From Streptomyces gilvus (lineage in GTDB: Bacteria > Actinomycetota > Actinomycetes > Streptomycetales > Streptomycetaceae), in NCBI RefSeq assembly GCF_022513565.1, contig NZ_JAKWBE010000027.1, positions 1 through 64,000 on the forward strand: 64,000 bases of DNA. The letters run 5' to 3'. This document shows, one piece after another, positions 17,015 to 25,605 of the stretch. A program made the position numbers and the translations under genes. Numbering within the stretch: the stretch's first letter is position 1; every line of letters starts with the position of its first letter. The notes under the pieces were generated by a model, which made no database searches, was not told the origin of the DNA, and saw only the letters and a list, made by a program, of their open reading frames with translations.

Positions 17015-18100
17015 TCAAGCGGCGACCGGCTCGGCCGACGGCGTGGCCAGCAGGCGCCTGATGTCCCGTACGGCCGCCCGGCCGGCCCGGTTGGCCCCGA
17101 TGGTGCTGGCCGACGGGCCGTAGCCGACCAGATGGACGCGTGGATCGGCGACCGCGCGGGTGCCGTCGACACGGATCCCGCCGCCGGGCTCGCGCAGCCG
17201 CAGCGGCGCGAGATGGTCGATGGCCGCCCGGAAGCCGGTGGCCCACAGGATGACGTCGGCGTCGACGCGCCGCCCGTCGCCCCACTCCACACCGTCGGGC
17301 GTGATCCGGTCGAACATGGGCCGCCGGTCGAGGATCCCGTCCTCGATGCCCTGCCGGATCGCGTCGCTCAGCGGCAGTCCGGTCACGGTCACGACGCTCT
17401 GCGGCGGCAGCCCCTGCCGTACCCGCTCCTCCACCAGCGCGACGGCCGCCCGGCCGTACTCCTCGGTGAACGGGCCCTCGTGATAGACGGGCGGGCGCCG
17501 CGTGACCCAGGTGGTGGCGGCCGCGTACCGGGCGATCTCCAGCAGGTGCTGCGTACCGGAGGCGCCCCCGCCCACCACGACCACCCGCTGCCCCGCGAAC
17601 GCCTCGGGCCCGGGGTACTGCGCGGTGTGCAACTGCCGCCCCCGGAAGGTCTCCTGACCCCGATAGCGCGGCCAGAACGGCCGGTCCCAGGTGCCGGTCG
17701 CGTTGATCAGCGCCCGTGTCGACCAGATGCCGTCCGAGGTCTCGACGAGCAGCCGCCCGCCCTCCCCCTCCCGCACGGCACGGACGTCGACGGGCCGCCG
17801 TACGCGCAGGTCGAAGGTGCGCTCGTACGTGGCGAAGTACTCGGCGATCACCTGGGACGAGGGCCGCTCGGGGTCGGCGTCCGTCAGCTCCATCCCGGGC
17901 AGGGAGTGCATGCCGTGGACCTTGCCGTACGTCAGCGAGGGCCAGCGGAACTGCCAGGCGCCGCCCGGCCCGGGGGAGTGGTCCAGCACCACGAAGTCGC
18001 GCTCCGGCTCGAAACCGGTGCGGCGCAGGTGATAGGCGCTGGACAGACCCGCCTGACCGGCGCCTATGACGACTACCTCGACCTCGCGTGTGTTGTTCAC
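17015..18100 (-). CDS. flavin-containing monooxygenase / NAD(P)-FAD oxidoreductase in the ssu operon
   Basis: 361 residues. FAD-binding GAGQAGLSSAYHL at residues 13-25, second Rossmann VVVGGGASGTQHL near residue 175, and ILWATGFRAAIDHL near residue 285, the typical FMO/CzcO arrangement. It follows ssuD by 42 bp on the same strand and is probably the last gene of the sulfonate operon. A role in oxygenating organosulfur compounds fits the context; it has no similarity to the small SsuE flavin reductase. The stop is 13 bp from the convergent MltG-like gene. Confidence 0.75.
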   Translation of the reverse strand: MNNTREVEVVVIGAGQAGLSSAYHLRRTGFEPERDFVVLDHSPGPGGAWQFRWPSLTYGKVHGMHSLPGMELTDADPERPSSQVIAEYFATYERTFDLRVRRPVDVRAVREGEGGRLLVETSDGIWSTRALINATGTWDRPFWPRYRGQETFRGRQLHTAQYPGPEAFAGQRVVVVGGGASGTQHLLEIARYAAATTWVTRRPPVYHEGPFTEEYGRAAVALVEERVRQGLPPQSVVTVTGLPLSDAIRQGIEDGILDRRPMFDRITPDGVEWGDGRRVDADVILWATGFRAAIDHLAPLRLREPGGGIRVDGTRAVADPRVHLVGYGPSASTIGANRAGRAAVRDIRRLLATPSAEPVAA

Positions 18101-18142
18101 ATTTCTACTAACGGCGGGGAGCCCGTGGATCTTCCCGCCCGC

Positions 18143-19297
18143 TCACCGCCCTCCGGCGACCAGGAGCGGAGCGCCGCCTGCCACGGACGTCCCCTCCAGC
18201 AGCCCGCGCGCGGCCAGCTCCGGGATCACGCCCTCCCCGAACCAGTAGGCCTCCTCCAGATGCGGATACCCCGACAGCACGAAGTGCTCGACGCCCAGCG
18301 CGTGGTACTCCTCGATCAGGTTCGCCACCTCGGCATGGCTGCCGACCAGCGCCGTCCCCGCGCCCCCGCGCACCAGCCCCACCCCGGCCCACAGGTTCGG
18401 GTGGATCTCCAGCGCCTCCCGGGAACCGCCGTGCAGGGCCAGCATCCGCCGCTGCCCCACCGACTCGCTCCGGCCCAGCGCCTGCTGCGCGGCCGCGACG
18501 GTGTCCGCGTCGAGGTCGTCGAGCAGCCGGTTCGCCGTCGCCCACGCCTCGGCCGAGGAGTCCCGGGAGATGGTGTGCAGCCGTATCCCGAAGCGGACGG
18601 TCCGCCCCTCCCGCTCGGCCAGCGACCGGATCCAGTCGATCTTCTCCTTCACCTGCGCCGGCGGCTCGCCCCAGGTCAGATACACGTCCGCGTGCCGCGC
18701 CGCGACCGGCCCGGCGGCCGGCGAGGACCCGCCGAAGAACAGCTGCGGCACCGGATCCGGCGGCAGCGCGGTCAGCCCGCCCTCGACCTGGTAGTGCACG
18801 CCGTCGTGGTCGTACGGCTGTCCCCGCCACACCCCGCGTACGACCGAGAGGAACTCGTCGGTGCGGGCGTACCGCTGGTCGTGGTCGAGCCGGTCGCCGA
18901 AGCGGCGCTGCTCGGCCGAGTCGCCGCCGGTGACGACGTTGAGCAACAGCCGTCCCCGCGTGAGGCGTTGATAGGTCGCCGCCATCTGCGCGGCGAGCGT
19001 CGGCGAGATCAGCCCCGGCCGGAACGCCACCAGGAACTTCAGCCGTTCGGTGTGCTGGGCCAGCGCCACCGTGGTCAGCCAGGCGTCCTCGCACCAGGTG
19101 CCGGTCGGCGTGAGCACCGCCTCAAAACCCAACTGCTCGGCCGCCTTGGCTATTTGGGCCAGATACTCGATGTCGGGGGCGCGGACTCCGCTGACCTTGC
19201 GGGTGGCGCCGGTCTCGTTCGACGCGTACGCGTGCCGGTCGACGAGCGTACGGCCGTCACCGCCCGTCGGCAGGAACCAGTGGAGACGTACGGTCAT
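18143..19297 (-). CDS. ssuD: FMNH2-dependent alkanesulfonate monooxygenase (LLM family)
   Basis: 384 residues, luciferase-like monooxygenase close to SsuD in length and motifs: FWFLPT-like LHWFLPTGGD at the start, LGFEAVLTPTGTWCEDAW, FLVAFRPGLISPTLAAQMAATYQRLTRGRLLLN, VTGGDSAEQRRFGD, and FFGGSSPAAGPVAARHAD. It desulfonates alkanesulfonates to aldehyde and sulfite using FMNH2 and O2. It starts four bases after the ssuA stop, so translational coupling is likely. No flavin reductase (ssuE) is present in the operon. Confidence 0.88.
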   Translation of the reverse strand: MTVRLHWFLPTGGDGRTLVDRHAYASNETGATRKVSGVRAPDIEYLAQIAKAAEQLGFEAVLTPTGTWCEDAWLTTVALAQHTERLKFLVAFRPGLISPTLAAQMAATYQRLTRGRLLLNVVTGGDSAEQRRFGDRLDHDQRYARTDEFLSVVRGVWRGQPYDHDGVHYQVEGGLTALPPDPVPQLFFGGSSPAAGPVAARHADVYLTWGEPPAQVKEKIDWIRSLAEREGRTVRFGIRLHTISRDSSAEAWATANRLLDDLDADTVAAAQQALGRSESVGQRRMLALHGGSREALEIHPNLWAGVGLVRGGAGTALVGSHAEVANLIEEYHALGVEHFVLSGYPHLEEAYWFGEGVIPELAARGLLEGTSVAGGAPLLVAGGR

Positions 19298-19301
19298 GTC
19301 C

Positions 19302-20324
19302 TCAGCCCTCCGAAGGACGCGGCGCGGTCGTGGAGGCCGGCAGCCCGTCGTTGTAGCGGGTGTCGACGAAGGCCCCGAAGTCCACCTTCCCCGGGATCAG
19401 CTTGAGTTGGGTGAAGGTGTCGGCGATCTGCTGCTCGGAGGCGATGAGCTGCGGGTCGACGGCGACCGCGACACGGGTGGTGTACGTCCGCCTCACCGCG
19501 GCCAGCGCGACGTCGTCCGGCAGCCCGGTCTCCTTCGCCCAGACCTTGGCCCACTCGTCCTCGTGGGAGTAGACCCAGGTGTAGGCCCGCCGCAGCCGCT
19601 GCAGGTAGTCCTTGACGGCGGCCGCCTTCCTCGGGTCCTTCAGCGCGCTCGGCGCCGCCACCTGGAAGGTCAGGCCGTTGGTGATCCCGTCGCCGGTGGT
19701 CAGCACCCGGCCCTGCTTGGCCTGCAGGACCTGCGAGGTGTACGGGTCCCACACCGCCCACGCGTCGATCTTGCCGGAGGTGAACGCGGCCAGCGCGTCG
19801 GCCGGCTGGAGATACTTGACCTTGACGTCGCTCAGGCTGAGCCCGGCCTTCTTGAGGGACGCCACCAACTGGTAGTTGGCGGAGGAACCCTGCGCCACGG
19901 CGACGGACTTGCCCTTGAGGTCCTGGGTGTCGGTCAGCTTGGACTTGTCGGGCACGAGGATGGCGTCGCCCTTGGAGGTGCCGTGCCAGGCGGCCACCAC
20001 CGTGATCTTCGAGCCGGCGCCGGCGGCGAAGACCGGCGGGGTGTTGCCGACACCGCCGATGTCGACGGCCTTGGCGTTCACGGCCTCCAGCAGCGGCGGG
20101 CCCGAGGTGAACGTCGACCACTTGATCTTGTACTTGAGGTTCTTGAGCTCACCCGCGGCTCGCAGAATGGCCTCCGAACCACCCTTCTGGTCACCGACGT
20201 CGAGGGTCAGCGAGCCCTGGCCGTCGACCGCTCCGCCCGTGTCGGCGGCCGAGTTGCCGCCGCAGGCGGTGAGCAGCAGGGCGAGGGGGAGCAGGAGTGC
20301 GGCGGGGACGAGGCGACGTCGCAT
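19302..20324 (-). CDS. ssuA: sulfonate ABC transporter substrate-binding lipoprotein
   Basis: 340 residues. Lipoprotein signal with lipobox LLTAC (Cys21), then an SsuA/TauA-like type-II binding fold: VGDQKGGSEAILRAAG, DIGGVGNTPPVFAAGAG, LKGKSVAVAQGSSANYQLVASL, and IDAWAVWDPYTSQVL. It captures sulfonates outside the membrane and hands them to SsuC. It is separated from ssuB by 75 bp containing a G-tract, an unusually long gap inside this otherwise tight operon. Confidence 0.88.
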   Translation of the reverse strand: MRRRLVPAALLLPLALLLTACGGNSAADTGGAVDGQGSLTLDVGDQKGGSEAILRAAGELKNLKYKIKWSTFTSGPPLLEAVNAKAVDIGGVGNTPPVFAAGAGSKITVVAAWHGTSKGDAILVPDKSKLTDTQDLKGKSVAVAQGSSANYQLVASLKKAGLSLSDVKVKYLQPADALAAFTSGKIDAWAVWDPYTSQVLQAKQGRVLTTGDGITNGLTFQVAAPSALKDPRKAAAVKDYLQRLRRAYTWVYSHEDEWAKVWAKETGLPDDVALAAVRRTYTTRVAVAVDPQLIASEQQIADTFTQLKLIPGKVDFGAFVDTRYNDGLPASTTAPRPSEG

Positions 20325-20362
20325 GGGGTTGTCCGTTCTGTGGAACCGATGGGGAGGTGGAC

Positions 20363-20397
20363 GGGAAGGGGAGGGGAGGGGAGGGGAGGGAAGGGAA
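20363..20397 (+). repeat. GGGGA tract with G-quadruplex potential between ssuB and ssuA
   Basis: The + strand carries four consecutive GGGG runs separated by single A residues, flanked by GGGAA repeats. This is a textbook quadruplex-forming sequence. It lies on the template strand of the ssu operon, so the mRNA is C-rich here. It sits just upstream of the ssuA start, where it could slow polymerase or affect relative ssuA expression (inference). Confidence 0.6.
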
Positions 20398-20399
20398 GT

Positions 20400-21170
20400 T
20401 CAGGCGGCTTCGGCGGCGGTGTCGACGCCGAGCCGTTCCAGCAGGCCGGCGCGGAGTTCGGCGAAGCGGGGGTCGGTGATGTCGCGCGGGCGGTCGAGGT
20501 CGACGGTCTGCTCGTGCGCGATGACGCCGTCGTCCATCACCAGGACACGGTCGGCGAGCAGCACGGCCTCCTCGACGTCGTGCGTGACCAGCAGGACGGC
20601 ACAGCCGCGCCGCTGCCACAGCTCGCCGACCAGCCGCTGTGCCTTGATCCGGGTGAGCGCGTCGAGGGCGCCGAACGGCTCGTCGAGCAGCAGCAGATCC
20701 GGCTCCCGCACCAACGCCCGTGCCAGCGAGGCGCGTTGGGCCTCGCCGCCGGAGAGCGTCTTGGGCCAGGCGTCGCTGCGGTGGCTCAGCCCGACCTCCT
20801 CGAGGGCCTGGTCGGCGACGGCCCGCTGGGGCTTTCCGGGCAGGCCGAGCAGGACGTTGCGCCATACCTTCTTCCACGGCATCAGCCGCGGCGCCTGGAA
20901 GGCGACGGCCTTGCGGCGCGGGACCAGGACGGTGCCCCGGATGTCGCGGTCGAGACCGGCCAGGATGCGCAGCAAGGTGGACTTGCCGCAGCCGCTGCGT
21001 CCGAGCAGGGCCACGAACTCGCCCGGCCGGACATCGAGTCGCAGGTCGTCGATGACGGCACGGCCGTCGAAGGAACGGGTCAGGCCCTCGACATGGACGG
21101 CCTGCGCGGACCCTACGGCCCCGGTCGCCTCGGGGCTCGGAATCACCGGCCGGTGAACGTCGGTCGCCAT
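20400..21170 (-). CDS. ssuB: sulfonate ABC transporter ATP-binding protein
   Basis: 256 residues. Walker A LLGRSGCGKSTLL near residue 54, Q-loop AFQAPRLMPWKKVWRNV (MPW motif of the Ssu/Tau/nitrate group), signature LSGGEAQRASLARAL, Walker B LLLLDEPFGALD, and H-loop VTHDVEEAV. It energises uptake through SsuC. The ATG at 21170 lies inside the end of ssuC, a 28-bp overlap. An upstream extension of the frame runs antisense-like inside ssuC and has no support. Confidence 0.9.
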   Translation of the reverse strand: MATDVHRPVIPSPEATGAVGSAQAVHVEGLTRSFDGRAVIDDLRLDVRPGEFVALLGRSGCGKSTLLRILAGLDRDIRGTVLVPRRKAVAFQAPRLMPWKKVWRNVLLGLPGKPQRAVADQALEEVGLSHRSDAWPKTLSGGEAQRASLARALVREPDLLLLDEPFGALDALTRIKAQRLVGELWQRRGCAVLLVTHDVEEAVLLADRVLVMDDGVIAHEQTVDLDRPRDITDPRFAELRAGLLERLGVDTAAEAA

Positions 21171-22054
21171 TGCAGCAGCAGCCTTTCGAGGGTACGGACG
21201 ACGAAGTCGGCCAGCAGGCCGAGGAAGGCGTAGACGATCAGGCAGACCACGATCACGTCGGTCCGCAGGAAGTCCCGCGCCTGCACCATGAGGAACCCGA
21301 TGCCGGAGTCGGCGTTGACCTGCTCGGCGAAGACCAGCGCGAGCCAGGCGATGCCGAGCGAGTAGCGCAGCCCGGTCAGGGCGCCGGGCAGCGCGCCCGG
21401 CAGTACGACGTGCCGCACGAGCCCCCAGCGGGACAGGCCGAGCGACTCCCCGGCCTCGATGAGCTGCGCGTCCACGCCCCGGATGCCGGCGTAGACGTTG
21501 AGGTAGAGCGGGAAGGTCACGCCGAGCGTGATGATGGCGATCTTCGGCGCCTCGCCGATGCCGAACCAGATGATGAACAGCGGGATCAGACCCACGAACG
21601 GCACGGTCCGCAGCATCTGCACCGGCGCGTCCACCAGGTCCTCGCCGACCCTGAACAGGCCCGAGGCCAGGGCGAGTCCGACGCCGATGACGGTGCCCAG
21701 CAGCAGTCCGCCGGCCACCCGTCGCAGCGACGTGCCGATGGCGCCGGGCAGCGAGCCGTCGGCGATCAGGTCCCAGCCGACCTGGGCGATGCGCCCCGGT
21801 GAGGCGAGGACGTCGGGGGTCAACACGCCGGTAGTGCTGAGGAGTTGCCACAGGGCGAGCAGGAGAAGGGGGCCGGTGGTGCGGCGCAGCGAGCGGGGGA
21901 CGCGGGTGCGGCGGCTGGAGGCGGGGGCGATGGGGGTGAGGTCGAGGTCGGCACCTTGCCGGGGACCCTGTTGGGAACCGTGCTGGGTACCTTGCTTGGA
22001 TATTTCCGAAATATCGGGTTCACGAGGGCCGGGCGGTGCATGGCTGATGCTCAT
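21143..22054 (-). CDS. ssuC: sulfonate ABC transporter permease
   Basis: 303 residues. A hydrophilic N-terminal extension of about 55 residues precedes six membrane helices. The BPD-type EAA loop is visible as EAGESLGLSRWGLVRHVVLPGALP, along with the family block IIWFGIGEAPKIAII. ATG 22054 follows GGAG at six bases. It is the first structural gene after the leader peptide (22190-22273), with 135 bp between them that could hold the attenuation structure. Confidence 0.88.
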   Translation of the reverse strand: MSISHAPPGPREPDISEISKQGTQHGSQQGPRQGADLDLTPIAPASSRRTRVPRSLRRTTGPLLLLALWQLLSTTGVLTPDVLASPGRIAQVGWDLIADGSLPGAIGTSLRRVAGGLLLGTVIGVGLALASGLFRVGEDLVDAPVQMLRTVPFVGLIPLFIIWFGIGEAPKIAIITLGVTFPLYLNVYAGIRGVDAQLIEAGESLGLSRWGLVRHVVLPGALPGALTGLRYSLGIAWLALVFAEQVNADSGIGFLMVQARDFLRTDVIVVCLIVYAFLGLLADFVVRTLERLLLQWRPTFTGR

Positions 22055-22189
22055 GATGCTCCGAGGAGGGGAGAGCGACCGGTGAGGGGAGCGCGCGCCT
22101 CGTAGGCGCTGCGGCGGACGGCACGGGTCAGTGCCCGCGCCGGTCAGCGCAGCGGGAGGCGGAGGGGAAACGTGGGGGGAGGGAAGGCG

Positions 22190-22273
22190 TCAGCAGCCGC
22201 GACAACACGCGGCGGAGGCCACCCGCAGCAGGTCGATGTGACCGCGCGTGGTGAGCAGGGCTGAACGCAACAT
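22190..22273 (-). CDS. Cys-containing leader peptide of the ssu operon
   Basis: 27 codons, ATG at 22273 to TGA at 22190. It begins MLRSALLTTRGHIDLLRV, continues ASAAC and ends CRGC, with three Cys codons in the last five (TGT TGT CGC GGC TGC). It matches the small leader peptides found ahead of sulfur-assimilation operons in Actinobacteria, which share the L-T-x-R-x-H-I-D-L-x-R motif and end in Cys. In mycobacteria, polycysteine leader ORFs act as Cys-responsive attenuators. Here ribosome stalling at Cys codons under Cys shortage would open ssuC expression (inference). It is too short for routine gene calling. Confidence 0.8.
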   Translation of the reverse strand: MLRSALLTTRGHIDLLRVASAACCRGC

Positions 22274-22279
22274 GCGGTG

Positions 22280-22309
22280 AACGTAGCCAGATCGTCCGTG
22301 CACGGTCAA
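22280..22309 (-). promoter_or_regulatory. promoter of the ssu leader, giving a leaderless transcript
   Basis: On the minus strand, TTGACC (22309-22304), an 18-base spacer, then TACGTT (22285-22280). Six bases separate the -10 from the A of the leader ATG (22273), so transcription should start at or next to the ATG. That gives a leaderless mRNA, as described for mycobacterial polycysteine leaders. Confidence 0.65.
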
Positions 22310-22394
22310 CGGTGTCTCGCGGACTGGACCTCCCGTATCAACGGGCGGGCCATGGCGCACGTGTGAAACCCGGCGTATGGGTCAGGATGGGGTC

Positions 22395-22823
22395 ATGTCA
22401 GATGCCTTCACCACCCGAGTCCTGAACATCACCACCGGCTCCGCGGAGAGGGTGGTCGACCTGACCCGCGATTGCGAGGCCTTCCTTCGGGAGGCGGCCG
22501 CCGGCCGTGACGGCCTGCTCAACATCTTCGTCCCGCACGCGACCGCCGGAATCGCCGTCATCGAAACGGGCGCCGGCAGCGACGACGACCTCCTCGCCGC
22601 CCTCCACACCCTCCTGCCCGCCGACGACCGCTGGCAGCACCGCCACGGCAGCCCCGGTCACGGCCGGGACCACGTCCTCCCGGCCTTCGTACCGCCGCAT
22701 GCGACCTTGCCGGTGGTCGGCGGGGGGCTGGAGCTGGGGACGTGGCAGTCGGTGTGCCTGGTGGACACGAACAGGGACAACGCCGAACGGAAGGTCCGCC
22801 TCTCCTTCCTCGCCGGCTCCTGA
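22395..22823 (+). CDS. YjbQ/UPF0047 family protein (secondary thiamine-phosphate synthase type)
   Basis: 142 residues, essentially the whole YjbQ fold. Conserved blocks: GLLNIFVPHATAGIAVIE, the histidine-rich loop around HRHGSPGHGRDHVLPAF, and LPVVGGGLELGTWQSVCLVDTN. E. coli YjbQ has weak thiamine-phosphate synthase activity; the real role is unclear. The start at 22395 (ATGTCAGATGCC) is preferred over 22377. It is divergent from the ssu leader with about 85 bp between the leader promoter and this start. Confidence 0.8.
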   Translation: MSDAFTTRVLNITTGSAERVVDLTRDCEAFLREAAAGRDGLLNIFVPHATAGIAVIETGAGSDDDLLAALHTLLPADDRWQHRHGSPGHGRDHVLPAFVPPHATLPVVGGGLELGTWQSVCLVDTNRDNAERKVRLSFLAGS

Positions 22824-22836
22824 TGCCGCCCCGTGT

Positions 22837-23460
22837 TCACCGGGTGAGCCGCGCGGTGGCCGACGTCAACGGGTCCGGGAGGTAGCGCGCGGGCGGTGCC
22901 GTCTGTGGGCCGCCCGTCGGTTGCACGGACATGACGATCTCGGCGCGGTACCGCGCGGGGTGCGAGCGGACCTGCGCCGCTGTCGTTCCCGGGCACCACG
23001 CGTCGACGGTCAGGGACGAGACGTAGGGATGCCGGCCGATGGGGCGCATCTCGGCGGGGCGGCCGTCGACGACGGAGGACGCCGGCGGTTCGTGCCGTCC
23101 GACGATGTGTCCGGCACGCATCAGGAGGATCGTCGGGGGCGTGGGCGACACGGGGTAGGTGAGCACGGTCGTGGTGTGTGCCGAGCTGATCTCGTAGCGG
23201 GCGGTGACGCGATCGCCGTGCAACCGGACTCCGGTGACGGAGAGCCGGACCGGGTCACCCGCGGTGGACGGTTCCACCGGCGGGGCGACGGTGCTTCCGC
23301 AGGCGTAGGCGCGGTGTTGGACGGCCTGCGGTGGTGACGTGGTCAGCTGCGGTGCGGGTGGGGCGGTGGACGGGTCGGTGGCCCGTGGCGCGCACCCCAC
23401 CAGGCCGATGGCGACCACGGTCGCCGCGCACACGGCCGCCCGCGGGCTTCGTGGTGACAT
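22837..23460 (-). CDS. hypothetical lipoprotein
   Basis: 207 residues. Lipoprotein signal: SPRSPRAA, a hydrophobic stretch, then lipobox LVGC followed by APRATDPS. A Pro/Thr/Ser-rich linker leads to a beta-rich domain with two Cys that could pair (YACGS and DAWCPG). No family is recognised. ATG 23460 follows GAAGGGGGTG; an upstream start at 23481 is possible. It is divergent from the XRE regulator and ends 14 bp from the YjbQ stop. Confidence 0.65.
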   Translation of the reverse strand: MSPRSPRAAVCAATVVAIGLVGCAPRATDPSTAPPAPQLTTSPPQAVQHRAYACGSTVAPPVEPSTAGDPVRLSVTGVRLHGDRVTARYEISSAHTTTVLTYPVSPTPPTILLMRAGHIVGRHEPPASSVVDGRPAEMRPIGRHPYVSSLTVDAWCPGTTAAQVRSHPARYRAEIVMSVQPTGGPQTAPPARYLPDPLTSATARLTR

Positions 23461-23603
23461 GGCACCCCCTTCGGGAATCACGCTCGTACGACGCCGGGGT
23501 GGCCATGAACGTTCGCCGGAAGGGGCTGTCTCGGTTCGTCGAAGCCGAGTCCTGGCGCCAACCGGGCTCTACCATGGTGGAGTTCACCGCGAGGAGCATG
23601 CCC

Positions 23604-24509
23604 ATGGGCGTCGAAGAGACCGCAAGCACACCGTCCGGCACGGGGGTTCTGGGCGGTCCGTCCGCCGGGCCCATGGTGCCGAGACTGCTGCTCGGGGCGC
23701 GGCTGCGCAGGCTGCGGGAGGGGCGGGGTGTCTCCCGTGAGGACGCGGGTCACGCCATCCGCGGCTCCCGGTCGAAGATCAGCCGGATGGAGGCCGGGCG
23801 GCACGGGTTCAAGCTGCGCGACGTGGCCGATCTGCTCACCCTCTACGGCGTCACGGACGAGGCGGAGCGAGCCACCCTGCTGACGCTGGCGGAGGCGGCC
23901 AACACCCCCGCGTGGTGGCAGGACTACCACGACGTGGTGCCCGCCTGGTCGCAGACCTACCTCGCGGCGGAACAGACGGCGGCCCTCATCCGCTGCTACG
24001 AAGTCCAGCGCGTCCCGGCCCTGTTGCAGACCCGCGACTACGCCCGTGCCGCCATCCGGCTCGCCCACCCGGACGCCTCCGAGGACGAGATCGACCGGCG
24101 GCTCGCCCTGCGGATGACCCGGCAGCGGATCCTCGACGGCCGGTCGGCGACCCGGCTCTGGGCCGTCGTCGACGAGGCGGCGCTGCGCCGCCCGGTCGGC
24201 GGCCTGCCCACGATGCGCGCCCAGCTCCGGCATCTCATCGAGATGTGCCGGCACCCGCGGGTCTCCGTCCAGGTCCTGCCGTTCCTCGCCGGTGGTCACT
24301 CCGCGGAGAGCGGTCCCATGACCATCGTGCGGCTGCCCGGCAGCGAGTTGCCCGACGTGGTCCACCTCGAACGACTCGCCACCGCGCTCTATCCCGACCG
24401 GCCCGCCGACGTCGAGTGCTACTGGGACGCCATGAACCGCCTGGTGGTGGAGGCGGAATCGCCGGAGGAAACCCCGACGATCCTCCACCGCGTCCTCCAG
24501 GAGACCTGA
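23604..24509 (+). CDS. XRE-family regulator with DUF5753 domain
   Basis: 301 residues. N-terminal HTH_XRE: LGARLRRLREGRGVSREDAGHAIRGSRSKISRMEAGR (about 27-65). The C-terminal DUF5753 domain has YLAAEQTAALIRCYEVQRVPALLQTRDYARA and VSVQVLPFLAGGH. Streptomyces hold dozens of these, often next to DUF397 or SAM-methyltransferase genes; many affect development. The downstream convergent methyltransferase fits that pattern. I chose ATG 23604 because GAGGAG is seven bases upstream; ATG 23598 is too close to it. Confidence 0.85.
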   Translation: MGVEETASTPSGTGVLGGPSAGPMVPRLLLGARLRRLREGRGVSREDAGHAIRGSRSKISRMEAGRHGFKLRDVADLLTLYGVTDEAERATLLTLAEAANTPAWWQDYHDVVPAWSQTYLAAEQTAALIRCYEVQRVPALLQTRDYARAAIRLAHPDASEDEIDRRLALRMTRQRILDGRSATRLWAVVDEAALRRPVGGLPTMRAQLRHLIEMCRHPRVSVQVLPFLAGGHSAESGPMTIVRLPGSELPDVVHLERLATALYPDRPADVECYWDAMNRLVVEAESPEETPTILHRVLQET

Positions 24510-24530
24510 CCCCGGCGGGCGCCTTCGCCG

Positions 24531-25346
24531 TCAGGGCTTGCGGGCGACACCGCCGTACTGGTGCACCTCCGCGGGCAGCCCCCAGGCGCCGTCGTCGGGG
24601 CGCCAGCGCGAACACGAGGCCACACCCGGTTCGAGCAGCTCCAGGCCGTCGAAGTAGCGGGCGATCTGCTCGGGGCTGCGAAGGATGTAGGGGACCGATC
24701 CGCCCTCGTTGTACTGCCGGATCGCCTCGAGGTAGGCCTTGCTGGTGTCGGTGCTGTCGTACTGCACCAGGAAGCTGCCCGACGGCAGTCCGGCCACGAG
24801 CCGGCGGACGATCGAGCACGCCTCGTCGTGGTCCTCGATGTGGCCCAGGATGCCCATCAGCATCAGGGCGACCGGCTTGTCGAAGTCCAGCGTCTTCGCG
24901 GCCTCCCGCAGGATCGTCTCCGGATCGCGCAGGTCGGCGTCGACGTAGTTGGTGACGCCCTCCGGGGTGCTGGTGAGCAGGGCCCGGGCGTGGGCCAGGA
25001 CCAGCGGGTCGTTGTCGACGTAGACGATCCGGGACTCCGGGGCCACCCGCTGGGCGATCTGGTGGGTGTTGTCCACGTTGGGCAGACCGGTGCCTATGTC
25101 CAGGAACTGGCGAACGCCCTCCTCGCCGGCCAGGTGGCGGACGGCGCGGGCGAGGAAGTAACGGGCGGCGCGGGCACCGGTCTCGATACCGGGGAAGATC
25201 TCCCGGAACGCGTCACCGGCCACCCGGTCGACTTCGTAGTTGTCCTTCCCTCCCAGCCAGTAGTTCCAGATCCGCGCCGACTGCGGCACAGATGTGTCGA
25301 TCTTGGGCAACGGCTCCTGCTCGGAGTTCTCCGTCTGATCAGCCAT
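24531..25346 (-). CDS. SAM-dependent methyltransferase (PF04672 type)
   Basis: 271 residues. The family's N-terminal signature DTSVPQSARIWNYWLGGKDNYEVDR is followed by the SAM-binding QFLDIGTGLPNVDNTHQIAQ and VYVDNDPLVLAHARALL. This family is abundant in Streptomyces, commonly beside XRE/DUF5753 regulators, and has no established substrate. It converges on the regulator at 24509 with a 21-bp gap. Confidence 0.85.
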   Translation of the reverse strand: MADQTENSEQEPLPKIDTSVPQSARIWNYWLGGKDNYEVDRVAGDAFREIFPGIETGARAARYFLARAVRHLAGEEGVRQFLDIGTGLPNVDNTHQIAQRVAPESRIVYVDNDPLVLAHARALLTSTPEGVTNYVDADLRDPETILREAAKTLDFDKPVALMLMGILGHIEDHDEACSIVRRLVAGLPSGSFLVQYDSTDTSKAYLEAIRQYNEGGSVPYILRSPEQIARYFDGLELLEPGVASCSRWRPDDGAWGLPAEVHQYGGVARKP

Positions 25347-25548
25347 GGACGCTCCTGTGGGTACGGGATGGTGGAACCACGGATGGTCGAACGCCGGTCG
25401 TCGACGTCCACGTTATTCTCCCAGGCGCCGATCATGTGAATGAACGGGCCCAATTGACTTGACCTGCTTGTTTGTTGACGTCTGGTCAGCCCAATGGGCG
25501 CGGGTGGTGTTTGAGGCAATCGTGGCGCTGGTTTTGCCGGTTCTTGCG

Positions 25549-25577
25549 TTGTCCGCCCCTTCCCCCCGACCTAGCCT
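25549..25577 (+). promoter_or_regulatory. predicted SigA-type promoter of the MFS gene
   Basis: TTGTCC (25549-25554), a 17-base spacer, then TAGCCT (25572-25577), 28 bases ahead of the MFS start codon at 25606. Spacing and TANNNT form fit the Streptomyces housekeeping consensus. Confidence 0.5.
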
Positions 25578-25605
25578 GACCTGCGGAGCCGTGGGAAGGG
25601 CCGGC

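Noticed and set aside
23604-25346. Regulator plus methyltransferase as a restriction-modification system
   Set aside because: The methyltransferase is a PF04672 small-molecule type with no DNA target-recognition domain, and there is no nuclease gene.
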